From NCBI GenBank assembly GCA_958496175.1, contig OY292280.1:19964001-20028000 (forward strand): a stretch of 64,000 bases of DNA. The letters run 5' to 3'. How positions within the stretch are numbered: position 1 is the first letter of the stretch; every line of letters starts with the position of its first letter. The notes under the pieces are model-generated. The model had not been told where the DNA came from. It saw only the letters and a list, made by a program, of their open reading frames with translations, and made no database searches. Below are positions 38,091-51,900 of this stretch, one piece after another. A program made the translations under genes and the position numbers. The DNA is from Sisyra terminalis (taxonomy: Eukaryota > Arthropoda > Insecta > Neuroptera > Sisyridae).

Positions 38091-41010
38091 CGGTTATTTT
38101 TGCGGATATTATTGCGGTTATTTTTGCGGATATCATTGCGGTTATTTTTGCGGATATCAATGCGGTTATTTTGCGGTAATATTTGCGGTTATTTTTGCGG
38201 ATATCATTGCGGTTATTTTTGCGGATATCATTGCGGTTATTTTGCGGTAATATTTGCGGTTATTTTTGCGGATATCATTGCGGTTATTTTGCGGTAATAT
38301 TTGCGGTTATTTTTGCGGATATCATTGCGGTTATTTTTGCGGATATCATTGCGGTTATTTTGCGGCGATATTTGCGGTTACTTTTGCGGATATTATTGCG
38401 GTTATTTTTGCTGATATCATTGCGGTTATTTTGCGGTGATATTTGCGGTTATTTTTGCGGATATCATTGCGGTTATTTTGCGGTGATATTTGCGGTTACT
38501 TTTGCGGATATCATTGCGGTTTTTTTGCGGTAATATTTGCGGTTATTTTTGCGGATATCATTGCGTTTATTTTTGCGGATATCATTGCGGTTATTTTGCG
38601 GTAATATTTGCGGTTATTTTTGCGGATATCATTGCGGTTATTTTTGCGGATATTATTGCGGTTATTTTTACGGATATCATTGCGGTTATTTTTGCGGATA
38701 TCATTGCGGTTATTTTGCGGTAATATTTGCGGTTATTTTTGCGGATATCATTGCGGTTATTTTGCGGTGATATTTGCGGTTATTTTTGCGATTATTATTG
38801 CGGTTATTTTTGCGGATATCATTGCGGTTATTTTGCGGTGATATTTGCGGTTATTTTTGCGGATATCATTGCGCTTATTTTGCGGTGATATTTGCGGTTA
38901 CTTTTGCGGATATCATTGCGGTTATTTTGCGGTAATATTTGCGGTTATTTTTGCGGATATCATTGCGTTTATTTTTGCGGATATCATTGCGGTTATTTTG
39001 CGGTAATATTTGCGGTTATTTTTGCGGATATCATTGCGGTTATTTTTGCGGATATTATTGCGGTTATTTTTGCGGATATCATTGCGGTTATTTTTGCGGA
39101 TATCATTGCGGTTATTTTGCGGTAATATTTGCGGTTATTTTTGCGGATATCATTGCGGTTATTTTGCGGTGATATTTGCGGTTATTTTTGCGATTATTAT
39201 TGCGGTTATTTTTGCGGATATCATTGCGGTTATTTTGCGGTGATATTTGCGGTTATTTTAGCGGATATCATTGCGGTTATTTTGCGGTAATATTTGCGGT
39301 TATTTTTGCGGATATCATTGCGGTTATTTTTGGGGATATCATTGCGGTTATTTTGCGGTGATATTTGCGGTTATTTTTGCGGATATCATTGCGGTTATTT
39401 TTGCGGATATTATTGCGGTTATTTTTGCGGATATCATTGCGGTTATTTTTGCGGATATCATTGCGGTTATTTTGCGGTAACATTTGCGGTTATTTTTGCG
39501 GATATTATTGCGGTTATTTTTGCGGATATCTTTGCGGTTATTTTGCTGTAATATTTGCGGTTAATTTTGCGGATATTATTGCGGTTATTTTAGCGGATAT
39601 CATTGCGGTTATTTTTGCGGATATCATTGCGGTTATTTTGCGGTGATATTTGCGGTTATTTTTGCGGAAATCATTGCGGTTATTTTGCTGTAATATTTGC
39701 GGTTATTTTTGCGGATATTATTGCGGTTAATTTTGCGGATATTATTGCGGATATTATTGCGGTTATTTTTGCGGATATCATTGCGGTTATTTTGCTGTAA
39801 TATTTGCGGTTAATTTTGCGGATATTATTGCGGTTATTTTTGCGGATATCATTGCGGTTATTTTCCGGTAATATTTGCGGTTATTTTTGCGGATATTATT
39901 GCGGTTATTTTGCTGTAATATTTGCGGTTAATTTTGCGGATATCATTGCGGTTATTTTTGCGGATATTATTGCGGTTATTTTTGCGGATATCATTGCGGT
40001 TATTTTGCGGTGATATTTGCGGTTATTTTTGCGGATATCATTGCGGTTATTTTTGCGGATATTATTGCGGTTATTTTTGCGGATATCATTGCGGTTATTT
40101 TGCGGTGATATTTGCGGTTATTTTTGCGGATATCATTGCGGTTATTTTGCGGTAACAATTGCGGTAATTTTTGCGGATATCATTGCGTTTATTTTGCGGT
40201 AATATTTGCGGTTATTTTTGCGGATATTATTGCGGTTATTTTTGCGGATATCATTGCGGTTATTTTGCGGTGATATTTGCGGTTATTTTTGCGGATATCA
40301 TTGCGGTTATTTTGGCGGATATTATTGCGGTTATTTTTGCGGATATTATTGCGGTTATTTTTGCGGATATCATTGCGGTTATTTTGCGGTGATATTTGCG
40401 GTTATTTTTGCGGATATCATTGCGGTTATTTTGCGGTAATTTTTGCGGTTATTTTTGCGGATATCATTGCGGTTATTTTGCGGTGATATTTGCGGTTATT
40501 TTTGCGGATATCATTGCGGTTATTTTGCGGTAATATTTGCGGTTATTTTTGCGGATATCATTGCGGTTATTTTTGGGGATATCATTGCGGTTATTTTGCG
40601 GTGATATTTGCGGTTATTTTTGCGGATATCATTGCGGTTATTTTTGCGGATATTATTGCGGTTATTTTTGCGGATATCATTGCGGTTATTTTTGCGGATA
40701 TCATTGCGGTTATTTTGCGGTAACATTTGCGGTTATTTTTGCGGATATTATTGCGGTTATTTTTGCGGATATCTTTGCGGTTATTTTGCTGTAATATTTG
40801 CGGTTAATTTTGCGGATATTATTGCGGTTATTTTAGCGGATATCATTGCGGTTATTTTTGCGGATATCATTGCGGTTATTTTGCGGTGATATTTGCGGTT
40901 ATTTTTGCGGAAATCATTGCGGTTATTTTGCTGTAATATTTGCGGTTATTTTTGCGGATATTATTGCGGTTATTTTTGCGGATATCATTGCGGTTATTTT
41001 GCGGTGATAT
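38091..41010. repeat. 2,507-bp spaced duplication, copy 2, and a partial third copy
   Basis: This section repeats 35,584-37,805 through about 40,312, including the 402-bp tandem pair (38,490-38,891 and 38,892-39,293) and the paired GCGGATATTATT protomers at 39,735-39,758. Private changes include GGATATCTTTGCGG near 39,528, TTACGGATATC near 38,669 and TAACAATTGCGG near 40,152. A third, shorter piece at 40,490-40,965 matches 39,247-39,722 at 1,243 bp spacing and shares the CTTTGCGG change. It was therefore copied after that change arose. Confidence 0.82.
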
Positions 41011-44000
41011 TTGCGGTTATTTTTGCGGATATCATTGCGGTTATTTTGCGGTAACAATTGCGGTAATTTTTGCGGATATCATTGCGGTTATTTTGCGGTA
41101 ATATTTGCGGTTATTTTTGCGGATATTATTGCGGGTATTTTTGCGGATATCATTGCGGTTATTTTGCGGTTATATTTGCGGTTATTTTTGCGGATATCAT
41201 TGCGGTTATTTTGCGGTAATATTTGCGGTTATTTTTGCGGATATCATTGCGGTTATTTTTGCGGATATTATTGCGGTTATTTTTGCGGATATCATTGCGG
41301 TTATTTTTGCGGATATTATTGCGGTTATTTTGCGGTAACATTTGCGGTTATTTATGCGGATATTATTGCGGTTATTTTTGCGGATATCATTGCGGTTATT
41401 TTGCGGTGATATTTGCGGTTTTTTTTGCGCATATAATTGCGGTTATTATGCGGTGATATTTGCGGTTAATTTTGCGGATATCATTGCGGTTATTTTGCGG
41501 TGATATTTGCGGTTTTTTTTGCGGATATCAATGCGGTTATTTTGCGGTAATATTTGCGGTTATTTTTGCGGATATCATTGCGGTTATTTTGCGGTAATAT
41601 TTGCGGTTATTTTTGCGGATATCATTGCGGTTATTTTGCGGTAATATTTGCGGTTATTTTTGCGGATATCATTGCGGTTATTTTTGCGGATATCATTGCG
41701 GTTATTTTGCGGTAATATTGGCGGTTATTTTTGCGGATATTATTGCGGTTATTTTTGCGGATATCATTGCGGTTATTTTGCGGTGATATTTGCGGTTATT
41801 TTTGCGGATATCATTGCGGCTATTTTGCGGTGATATTTGCGGTTACTTTTGCGGATATCATTGCGGTTATTTGGCGGTAATATTTGCGGTTATTTTTGCG
41901 GATATCATTGCGGTTATTTTGCGGTAATATTAGCGGTTATTTTTGCGGATATCATTGCGGTTATTTTGCGGTGATATTTGCGGTTACTTTTGCGGATATC
42001 ATTGCGGTTATTTGGCGGTAATATTTGCGGTTATTTTTGCGGATATTATTGCGGGTATTTTTGCGGATATCATTGCGGTTATTTTGCGGTGATATTTGCG
42101 GTTATTTTTGCGGATATCATTGCGGTTATATTGCGGTAATATTTGCGGTTATTTTTGCGGATATCATTGCGGTTATTTTTGCGGATATTATTGCGGTTAT
42201 TTTTGCGGATATCATTGCGGTTATTTTTGCGGATATCATTGCGGTTATTTTGCGGTAATATTTGCGGTTATTTTTGCGGATATCATTGCGGTTATTTTGC
42301 GGTGATATTTGTGGTTATTTTTGCGTATATTATTGCGGTTATTTTTGCGGATATCATTGCGGTTATTTTGCGGTGATATTTGCGGTTATTTTTGCGGATA
42401 TCATTGCGGTTATTTTTGCGGATATTATTGCGGTTATTTTGCGGTAACATTTGCGGTTATTTATGCGGATATTATTGCGGTTATTTTTGCGGATATCATT
42501 GCGGTTATTTTGCGGTGATATTTGCGGTTATTTTTGCGCATATCATTGCTGTTATTATGCGGTGATATTTGCGGTTATTTTTGCGGATATCATTGCGGTT
42601 ATTTTGCGGTGATATTTGCGGTTTTTTTGCGGATATCATTGCGGTTATTTTGCGGTAATATTTGCGGTTATTTTTGCGGATATCATTGCGGTTATTTTTG
42701 CGGATATCATTGCGGTTATTTTGCGGTAATATTTGCGGTTATTTTTGCGGATATCATTGCGGTTATTTTGCGGTAATATTTGCGGTTATTTTTGCGGATA
42801 TCATTGCGGTTATTTTTGCGGATATCATTGCGGTTATTTTGCGGTAATATTTGCGGTTATTTTTGCGGATATTATTGCGGTTATTTTTGCGGATATCATT
42901 GCGGTTATTTTGCGGTGATATTTGCGGGTATTTTTGCGGATATCATTGCGGTTATTTTGCGGTGATATTTGCGGTTATTTTTGCGGATATCATTGCGGTT
43001 ATTTTGCGGTGATATTTGCGGTTATTTTTGCGGATATCATTGCGGTTATTTTGCGGTATTATTTGCGGTTATTTTTGCGGATATCATTGCGGTTATTTTT
43101 GCGGATATCAATTCGGTTATTTTGCGGTAATATTTGCGGTTATTTTTGCGGATTTCATTGCGGTTATTTTTGCGGATATCATTGCGGTTATTTTGCGGTA
43201 ATATTTGTGGTTATTTTTGCGGATATTATTGCGGTTATTTTTGCGGATATCATTGCGGTTATTTTGCGGTGATATTTGCAGTTATTTTGCGGATATCATT
43301 GCGGTTATTTTGCGGTAATATTTGCGGTAATTTTTGCGGATATCATTGCGGTTATTTTGCGGTAATATTTGCGGTTATTTTTGCGGATATTTTTGCGGAT
43401 ATCATTGCGGTTATTTTGCGGTGATATTTGCGGTTATTTTTGCGGATATCATTGCGGTTATTTTGCGGTAATATTTGCGGTTATTTTTGCGGATATCATT
43501 GCGGTTATTTTTGCGGATATTATTGCGGTTATTTTTGCGGATATCATTGCGGTTATTTTTGCGGATATCATTGCGGTTATTTTGCGGTAATATTTGCGGT
43601 TATTTTTGCGGATATTATTGCGGTTATTTTAGCGGATATCATTGCGGTTATTTTTGCGGATATTATTGCGGTTATTTTTGCGGATATCATTGCGGTTATT
43701 TTGCGGTAATATTTGCGGTTATTTTTGCGGATATCATTGCGGTTATTTTTGCGGATATTATTGCGGTTATTTTTGCGGATATCATTGCGGTTATTTTTGC
43801 GGATATCAATGCGGTTATTTTGCGGTAATATTTGCGGTTATTTTTGCGGATATCATTGCGGTTATTTTGCAGTGATATTTGCGGTTATTTTTGCGTATAT
43901 TATTGCGGTTATTTTTGCGGATATCATTGCGGTTATTTTGCGGTGATATTTGCGGTTATTTTTGCGGATATCATTGCGGTTATTTTTGCGGATATTATTG

Positions 44001-44799
44001 CGGTTATTTTGCGGTAACATTTGCGGTTATTTATGCGGATATTATTGCGGTTATTTTTGCGGATATCATTGCGGTTATTTTGCGGTGATATTTGCGGTTA
44101 TTTTTGCGCATATCAATGCGGTTATTATGCGGTGATATTTGCGGTTATTTTTGCGGATATCATTGCGGTTATTTTGCGGTGATATTTGCGGTTTTTTTTG
44201 CGGATATATATGCGGTTATTTTGCGGTAATATTTGCGGTTATTTTTGCGGATATCATTGCGGTTATTTTTGCGGATATCATTGCGGTTATTTTGCGGTAA
44301 TATTTGCGGTTATTTTTGCGGATATCATTGCGGGTATTTTTGCGGATATTATTGCGGTTATTTTAGCGGATATCATTGCGGTTATTTTTGCGGATATCAT
44401 TGCGGTTATTTTGCGGTAATATTTGCGGTTATTTTTGCGGATATTATTGCGGTTATTTTTGCGGATATCATTGCGGTTATTTTGCGGTGATATTTGCGGT
44501 TATTTTTGCGGATATCATTGCGGTTATTTTGCGTTGATATTTGCGGTTAATTTTGCGGATATCATTGCGGTTATTTTGCGGTGATATTTGCGGTTATTTT
44601 TGCGGATATCATTGCGGTTATTTTGCGGTAATATTTGCGGTTATTTTTGCGGATATTATTGCGGTTATTTTTGCGGATATCATTGCGGTTATTTTGCGGT
44701 GATATTTGCGGTTATTTTTGCGGATATCATTGCGGTTATTTTGCGGTAATATTTGCGGTAATTTTTGCGGATATCATTGCGGTTATTTTGCGGTAATAT
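41011..44799. repeat. Section with ATG-bearing modules and a 1,570-bp spaced repeat
   Basis: The opening 41,011-41,456 matches 46,523-46,968 at 5,512 bp spacing, including a B unit whose TGA or TAA is replaced by TTA. The part at 42,262-42,565 matches 43,832-44,135 at 1,570 bp, sharing the GCGTATATT change and an ATG-bearing module. Private changes are frequent: GCGGTATTATTT near 43,056, GATTTCATT near 43,152, ATCAATTCGG near 43,107 and GATATATATG near 44,206. Near 43,381 there is an extra GCGGATATTTTT protomer. No unique DNA was seen. Confidence 0.77.
44014..44135. repeat. ATG-bearing module (representative of more than 20 copies)
   Basis: The module runs from a TAACAT-form B, through TTATTTATGCGGATATTATT, an A and a TGA-form B, to TTTTTGCGCATAT and TTATTATGCGG. 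Copies with the same order are seen near 12,037, 15,166, 20,575, 23,409, 23,857, 25,465, 26,944, 27,771, 29,375, 31,170, 41,335, 42,444, 45,148, 46,850, 49,147 and 52,651. TGACAT variants are near 4,598, 10,198, 16,513, 17,176 and 18,616. ATG triplets are otherwise uncommon on the + strand. This spread shows that the module predates most of the larger duplications. Confidence 0.8.
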
Positions 44800-47700
44800 T
44801 TGCGGTTATTTTTGCGGATATTATTGCGGGTATTTTTGCGGATATCATTGCGGTTATTTTGCGGTGATATTTGCGGTTATTTTTGCGGATATCATTGCGG
44901 TTATTTTGCGGTAATATTTGCGGTTATTTTTGCGGATATCATTGCGGTTATTTTTGCGGATATTATTGCGGTTATTTTTGCGGATATCATTGCGGTTATT
45001 TTTGCGGATATCATTGCGGTTATTTTGCGGTAATATTTGCGGTTATTTTTGCGGATATCATTGCGGTTATTTTGCGGTGATATTTGCGGTTATTTTTGCG
45101 GATATCATTGCGGTTATTTTTGCGGATATTATTGCGGTTATTTTGCGGTAACATTTGCGGTTATTTATGCGGATATTATTGCGGTTATTTTTGCGGATAT
45201 CATTGCGGTTATTTTGCGGTGATATTTGCGGTTATTTTTGCGCATATCATTGCGGTTATTATGCGGTGATATTTGCGGTTATTTTTGCGGATATCATTGC
45301 GGTTATTTTGCGGTGATATTTGCGGTTTTTTTTGCGGATATCATTGCGGTTATTTTGCGGTAATATTTGCGGTTATTTTTGCGGATATCATTGCGGTTAT
45401 TTTTGCGGATATCATTGCGGTTATTTTGCGGTAATATTTGCGGTTATTTTTGCTATTATCATTGCGGTTACTTTGCGGTAATATTTGCGGTTATTTTTGC
45501 GGATATCATTGCGGTTATTTTTGCGGATATCATTGCGGTTATTTTGCGGTAATATTTGCGGTTATTTTTGCGGATATTATTGCGGATATTTTTGCGGATA
45601 TCATTGCGGTTATTTTGCGGTGATATTTGCGGTTATTTTTGCAGATATCATTGCGGTTATTTTGCGGTGATATTTGCGGTTATTTTTGCGGATATCATTG
45701 CGGTTATTTTGCGGTGATATTTGCGGTTATTTTTGCGGATATCATTGCGGTTATTTTGCGGTAATATTTGCGGTTATTTTTGCGGATATCATTGCGGTTA
45801 TTTTTGCGGATATCATTTCGGTTATTTTGCGGTAATATTTGCGGTTATTTTTGCGGATATCATTGCGGTTATTTTGCGGTGATATTTGCGGTTATTTTTG
45901 CGGATATCATTGCGGTTATTTTGCGGTAATATTTGCGGTAATTTTTGCGGATATTATTGCGGTTATTTTTGCGGATATCATTGCGGTTATTTTTGCGGAT
46001 ATCATTGCGGATATTTTGCGGTAATATTTGCGGTTATTTTTGCGGATATCATTGCGGTTATTTTTGCGGATATCATTGCGGTTATTTTGCGGTAATATTT
46101 GCGGTTATTTTTGCGGATATTATTGCGGTTATTTTTGCGGATATCATTGCGGGTATTTTGCGGTGATATTTGCGGTTATTTTGCGGTGATATTTGCGGTT
46201 ATTTTTGCGGATATCATTGCGGTTATTTTGCGGTGATATTTGCGGTTATTTTTGCGGATATCATTGCGGTTATTTTGCGGTGATATTTGCGGTTATTTTT
46301 GCGGATATTATTGCGGTTATTTTTGCGGATATCATTGCGGTTATTTTGCGGTGATATTTGCGGTTATTTTTGCGGATATCATTGCGGTTATTTTGCGGTA
46401 ATATTTGCGGTAATTTTTGCGGATATCATTGCGGTTATTTTGCGGTAATATTTGCGGTTATTTTTGCGGATATTATTGCGGGTATTTTTGCGGATATCAT
46501 TGCGGTTATTTTGCGGTGATATTTGCGGTTATTTTTGCGGATATCATTGCGGTTATTTTGCGGTAATATTTGCGGTAATTTTTGCGGATATCATTGCGGT
46601 TATTTTGCGGTAATATTTGCGGTTATTTTTGCGGATATTATTGCGGGTATTTTTGCGGATATCATTGCGGTTATTTTGCGGTTATATTTGCGGTTATTTT
46701 TGCGGATATCATTGCGGTTATTTTGCGGTAATATTTGCGGTTATTTTTGCGGATATCATTGCGGTTATTTTTGCGGATATTATTGCGGTTATTTTTGCGG
46801 ATATCATTGCGGTTATTTTTGCGGATATTATTGCGGTTATTTTGCGGTAACATTTGCGGTTATTTATGCGGATATTATTGCGGTTATTTTTGCGGATATC
46901 ATTGCGGTTATTTTGCGGTGATATTTGCGGTAATTTTTGCGCATATAATTGCGGTTATTATGCGGTGATATTTGCGGTTAATTTTGCGGATATCATTGCG
47001 GGTATTTTGCGGTGATATTTGCGGTTTTTTTTGCGGATATCAATGTGGTTATTTTGCGGTAATATTTGCGGTTATTTTTGCGGATATCATTGCGGTTATT
47101 TTGCGGTAATATTTGCGGTTATTTTTGCGGATATCATTGCGGCTATTTTGCGGTGATATTTGCGGTTACTTTTGCGGATATCATTGCGGTTATTTTGCGG
47201 TAATATTTGCGGTTATTTTTGCGGATATCATTGCGGTTATTTTGCGGTAATATTTGCGGTTATTTTTGCGGATATCATTGCGGTTATTTTGCGGTAATAT
47301 TTGCGGTTATTTTTGCGGATATCATTGCGGCTATTTTGCGGTGATATTTGCGGTTACTTTTGCGGATATCATTGCGGTTATTTTGCGGTAATATTTGCGG
47401 TTATTTTTGCGGATATCATTGCGGTTATTTTTGCGGATATCATTTCGGTTATTTTGCGGTAATATTTGCGGTTATTTTTGCGGATATCATTGCGGTTATT
47501 TTGCGGTGATATTTGCGGTTATTTTTGCGGATATCATTGCGGTTATTTTGCGGTAATATTTGCGGTAATTTTTGCGGATATTATTGCGGTTATTTTTGCG
47601 GATATCATTGCGGTTATTTTTGCGGATATCATTGCGGATATTTTGCGGTAATATTTGCGGTTATTTTTGCGGATATCATTGCGGTTATTTTTGCGGATAT

Positions 47701-48912
47701 CATTGCGGTTATTTTGCGGTAATATTTGCGGTTATTTTTGCGGATATTATTGCGGTTATTTTTGCGGATATCATTGCGGGTATTTTGCGGTGATATTTGC
47801 GGTTATTTTGCGGTGATATTTGCGGTTATTTTTGCGGATATCATTGCGGTTATTTTGCGGTAATATTTGCGGTTATTTTTGCGGATATCATTGCGGTTAT
47901 TTTGCGGTGATATTTGCGGTTATTTTTGCGGATATTATTGCGGTTATTTTTGCGGATATCATTGCGGTTATTTTGCGGTGATATTTGCGGTTATTTTTGC
48001 GGATATCATTGCGGTTATTTTGCGGTAATATTTGCGGATATCATTGCGGTTATTTTGCGGTAATATTTGCGGTTATTTTTGCGGATATTATTGCGGTTAT
48101 TTTTGCGGATATCATTGCGGTTATTTTGCGGTGATATTAGCGGTTATTTTTGCGGATATCATTGCGGCTATTTTGCGGTGATATTTGCGGTTACTTTTGC
48201 GGATATCATTGCGGTTATTTGGCGGTAATATTTGCGGTTATTTTTGCGGATATCATTGCGGTTATTTTGCGGTAATATTTGCGGTTATTTTTGCGGATAT
48301 CATTGCGGTTATTTTTGCGGATATTATTGCGGTTATTTTGCGGATATCATTGCGGTTATTTTGCGGTGATATTTGCGGTTATTTTTGCGGATATCATTGC
48401 GGTTATTTTTGCGGATATCATTGCGGTTATTTTTGCTGATATCATTGCGGTTATTTTGCGGTAATATTTGCGGTTATTTTTGCGGATATCATTGCGGTTA
48501 TTTTGCGGTGATATTTGCGGTTATTTTTGCGATTATTATTGCGGTTATTTTGCGGATATCATTGCGGTTATTTTGCGGTGATATTTGCGGTTATTTTTGC
48601 GGATATCATTGCGGTTATTTTGCGGTAATATTTGCGGTTATTTTTGCGGATATCATTGCGGTTATCTTTGGGGATATCATTGCGGTTATTTTGCGGTGAT
48701 ATTTGCGGTTATTTTTGCGGATATCATTGCGGTTATTTTTGCGGATATTATTGCGGTTATTTTTGCGGATATCATTGCGGTTATTTTTGCGGATATCATT
48801 GCGGTTATTTTGCGGTGATATTTGCGGTTATTTTTGCGGATATCATTGCGGTTATTTTTGCGGATATTATTGCGGGTATTTTTGCGGATATCATTGCGGT
48901 TATTTTGCGGTA
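44800..48912. repeat. Module copy 2 from 27.4 kb, with later local repeats
   Basis: The first part is the partner of 27,422-29,260 at 17,378 bp. The section 45,839-46,166 recurs at 47,466-47,793 with a spacing of 1,627 bp, and its final frames agree exactly. The part at 48,185-48,699 is another copy of the GGTTAC, TTTGGCGG, GCTGATATC, GCGATT module, at 18,309 bp from 29,876. A B unit followed directly by half an A, with one protomer missing, occurs near 48,030. The section ends at the left edge of the 3,504-bp duplication. Confidence 0.79.
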
Positions 48913-51900
48913 ATATTTGCGGTTATTTTTGCGGATATTATTGCGGGTATTTTTGCGGATATCATTGCGGTTATTTTGCGGTTATATTTGCGGTTATTTT
49001 TGCGGATATTATTGCGGTTATTTTGCGGTAATATTTGCGGTTATTTTTGCGGATATCATTGCGGTTATTTTTGCGGATATTATTGCGGTTATTTTTGCGG
49101 ATATCATTGCGGTTATTTTTGCGGTTATTATTGCGGTTATTTTGCGGTAACATTTGCGGTTATTTATGCGGATATTATTGCGGTTATTTTTGCGGATATC
49201 ATTGCGGTTATTTTGCGGTGATATTTGCGGTAATTTTTGCGCATATAATTGCGGTTATTATGCGGTGATATTTGCGGTTAATTTTGCGGATATCATTGCG
49301 GTTATTTTGCGGTGATATTTGCGGTTTTTTTTGCGGATATCAATGTGGTTATTTTGCGGTAATATTTGCGGTTATTTTTGCGGTTATTTTTGCGGATATC
49401 ATTGCGGTTATTTTGCGGTAATATTTGCGGTTATTTTTGCGGATATCATTGCGGTTATTTTGCGGTAATATTTGCGGTTATTTTTGCGGATATCATTGCG
49501 GTTATTTTTGCGGATATCATTGCGGTTATTTTGCGGTAATATTTGCGGTTATTTTTGCGGATATTATTGCGGTTATTTTTGCGGATATCATTGCGGTTAT
49601 TTTGCGGTGATATTAGCGGTTATTTTTGCGGATATCATTGGGGCTATTTTGCGGTGATATTTGCGGTTACTTTTGCGGATATCATTGCGGTTATTTGGCG
49701 GTAATATTTGCGGTTATTTTTGCGGATATCATTGCGGTTATTTTGCGGTAATATTTGCGGTTATTTTTGCGGATATCATTGCGGTTATTTTTGCGGATAT
49801 TATTGCGGTTATTTTGCGGATATCATTGCGGTTATTTTGCGGTGATATTTGCGGTTATTTTTTTCGGATATCATTGCGGTTATTTTTGCGGATATCATTG
49901 CGGTTATTTTTGCTGATATCATTGCGGTTATTTTGCGGTTATTTTTGCGGATATCATTGCGGTTATTTTTGCGGATATTATTGCGGTTATTTTTGCGATT
50001 ATTATTGCGGTTATTTTGCGGATATCATTGCGGTTATTTTGCGGTGATATTTGCGGTTATTTTTGCGGATATCATTGCGGTTATCTTTGGGGATATCATT
50101 GCGGTTATTTTGCGGTGATATTTGCGGTTATTTTTGCGGATATCATTGCGGTTATTTTTGCGGATATTATTGCGGTTATTTTTGCGGATATCATTGCGGT
50201 TATTTTTGCGGATATCATTGCGGTTATTTTGCGGTGATATTTGCGGTTATTTTTGCGGATATCATTGCGGTTATTTTTGCGGATATTATTGCGGTTATTT
50301 TTGCGGATATCATTGCGGTTATTTTTGCGGATATCATTGCGGTTATTTTGCTGTAATATTTGCGGTTAATTTTGCGGATATCATTGCGGTTATTTTTGCG
50401 GATATTATTGCGGTTATTTTTGCGGATATCATGGCGGTTATTTTGCGGTGATATTTGCGGTTATTTTTGCGGATATCATTGCGGTTATTTTGCGGTGATA
50501 TTTGCGGTTATTTTTGCGGATATCATTGCGGTTATTTTTGCGGATATTATTGCGGTTATTTTTGCGGATATCATTGCGGTTATTTTGCGGTGATATTTGC
50601 GGTTATTTTTGCGGATATCATTGCGGTTATTTTGCTGTTATATTTGCGGTAATTTTTGCGGATATCATTGCGGTTATTTTTGCGGATATCATTGCGGTTA
50701 TTTTGCGGTGATATTTGCGGTTATTTTTGCGGATATTATTGCGGTTATTTTTGCGGAAATTATTGCGGTTATTTTCGCGGATATCATTGCGGTTATTTTG
50801 CTGTAATATTTGCGGTTAATTTTGCGGAAAATATTGCGGTTATTTTTGCGGATATCATTGCGGTTATTTTTGCGGATATCATTGCTGTTATTTTGCGGTG
50901 ATATTTGCGGTTATTTTTGCGGATATAAATGCGGTTATTTTTGCGGATATCATTGCGGTTATTTTGCTGTAATGTTTGCGGTTAATTTTGCGGATATTAT
51001 TGCGGTTATTTTTGCGGATATCATTGCGGTTATTTTTGCGGATATCATTGCGGTTATTTTGCGGTGATATTTGCGGTTGTTTTTGCGGATATCATTGCGG
51101 TTATTTTGCGGTAATATTTTCGGTTATTTTTGCGGGTATCATTGCGGTTATTTTTGCGGATATTATTGCGGTTATTTTGGCGGATATTATTGCGGTTATT
51201 TTTACGGATAACATTGCGGTTATTTTGCGGTAACATTTGCGGTTATTTTTGCGGATATTATTGCGGTTATTTTTGCGGATATCATTGCGGTTATTTTTGC
51301 GGATATCATTGCGGTTATTTTGCGGTAACATTTGCGGTTATTTTTGCGGATATTATAGCGGTTATTTTTGCGGATATTATTGCGGTTATTTTGCGGTAAT
51401 ATTTACGGTTATTTTTGCGGATATTATTGCGGTTATTTTGCTGTAATATTTGCGGTTAGTTTTGCGGATATCATTGCGGTTATTTTTGCGGATATTATTG
51501 CGGTTATTTTTGCGGATATCATTGCGCTTATTTTGCGGTGATATTTGCGGTTATTTTTGCGGATATCATTGCGGTTATTTTGCGGTAATATTTGCGGTTA
51601 TTTTTGCGGATATTATTGCGGTTATTTTTGCGGATATCATTGCGGTTATTTTGCGGTTACATTTGCGGTTATTTTTGCGGATATCATTGCGGGTATTTTG
51701 TGGTAATATTTGCGGTTATTTTTGCGGATATCATTGCGGTTATTTTTGCGGATATTATTGCGGTTATTTTTGCGGATATTATTGCGGTTATTTTTGCGGA
51801 TATCATTGCGGTTATTTTGCGGTAACATTTGCGGTTATTTTTGCGGATATTATTGCGGTTATTTTTGCGGATATCATTGCGGTTATTTTGCGGTGATATT

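Noticed and set aside
48703..49221. 172-codon + frame with Cys-Gly-Tyr-His and Leu-Arg repeats, resembling high-glycine-tyrosine or leucine-rich proteins
   Set aside because: The resemblance is a product of an eight-codon translation of a 24-bp unit. The frame length is set by a B unit whose stop was changed, and substitutions show no codon pattern.
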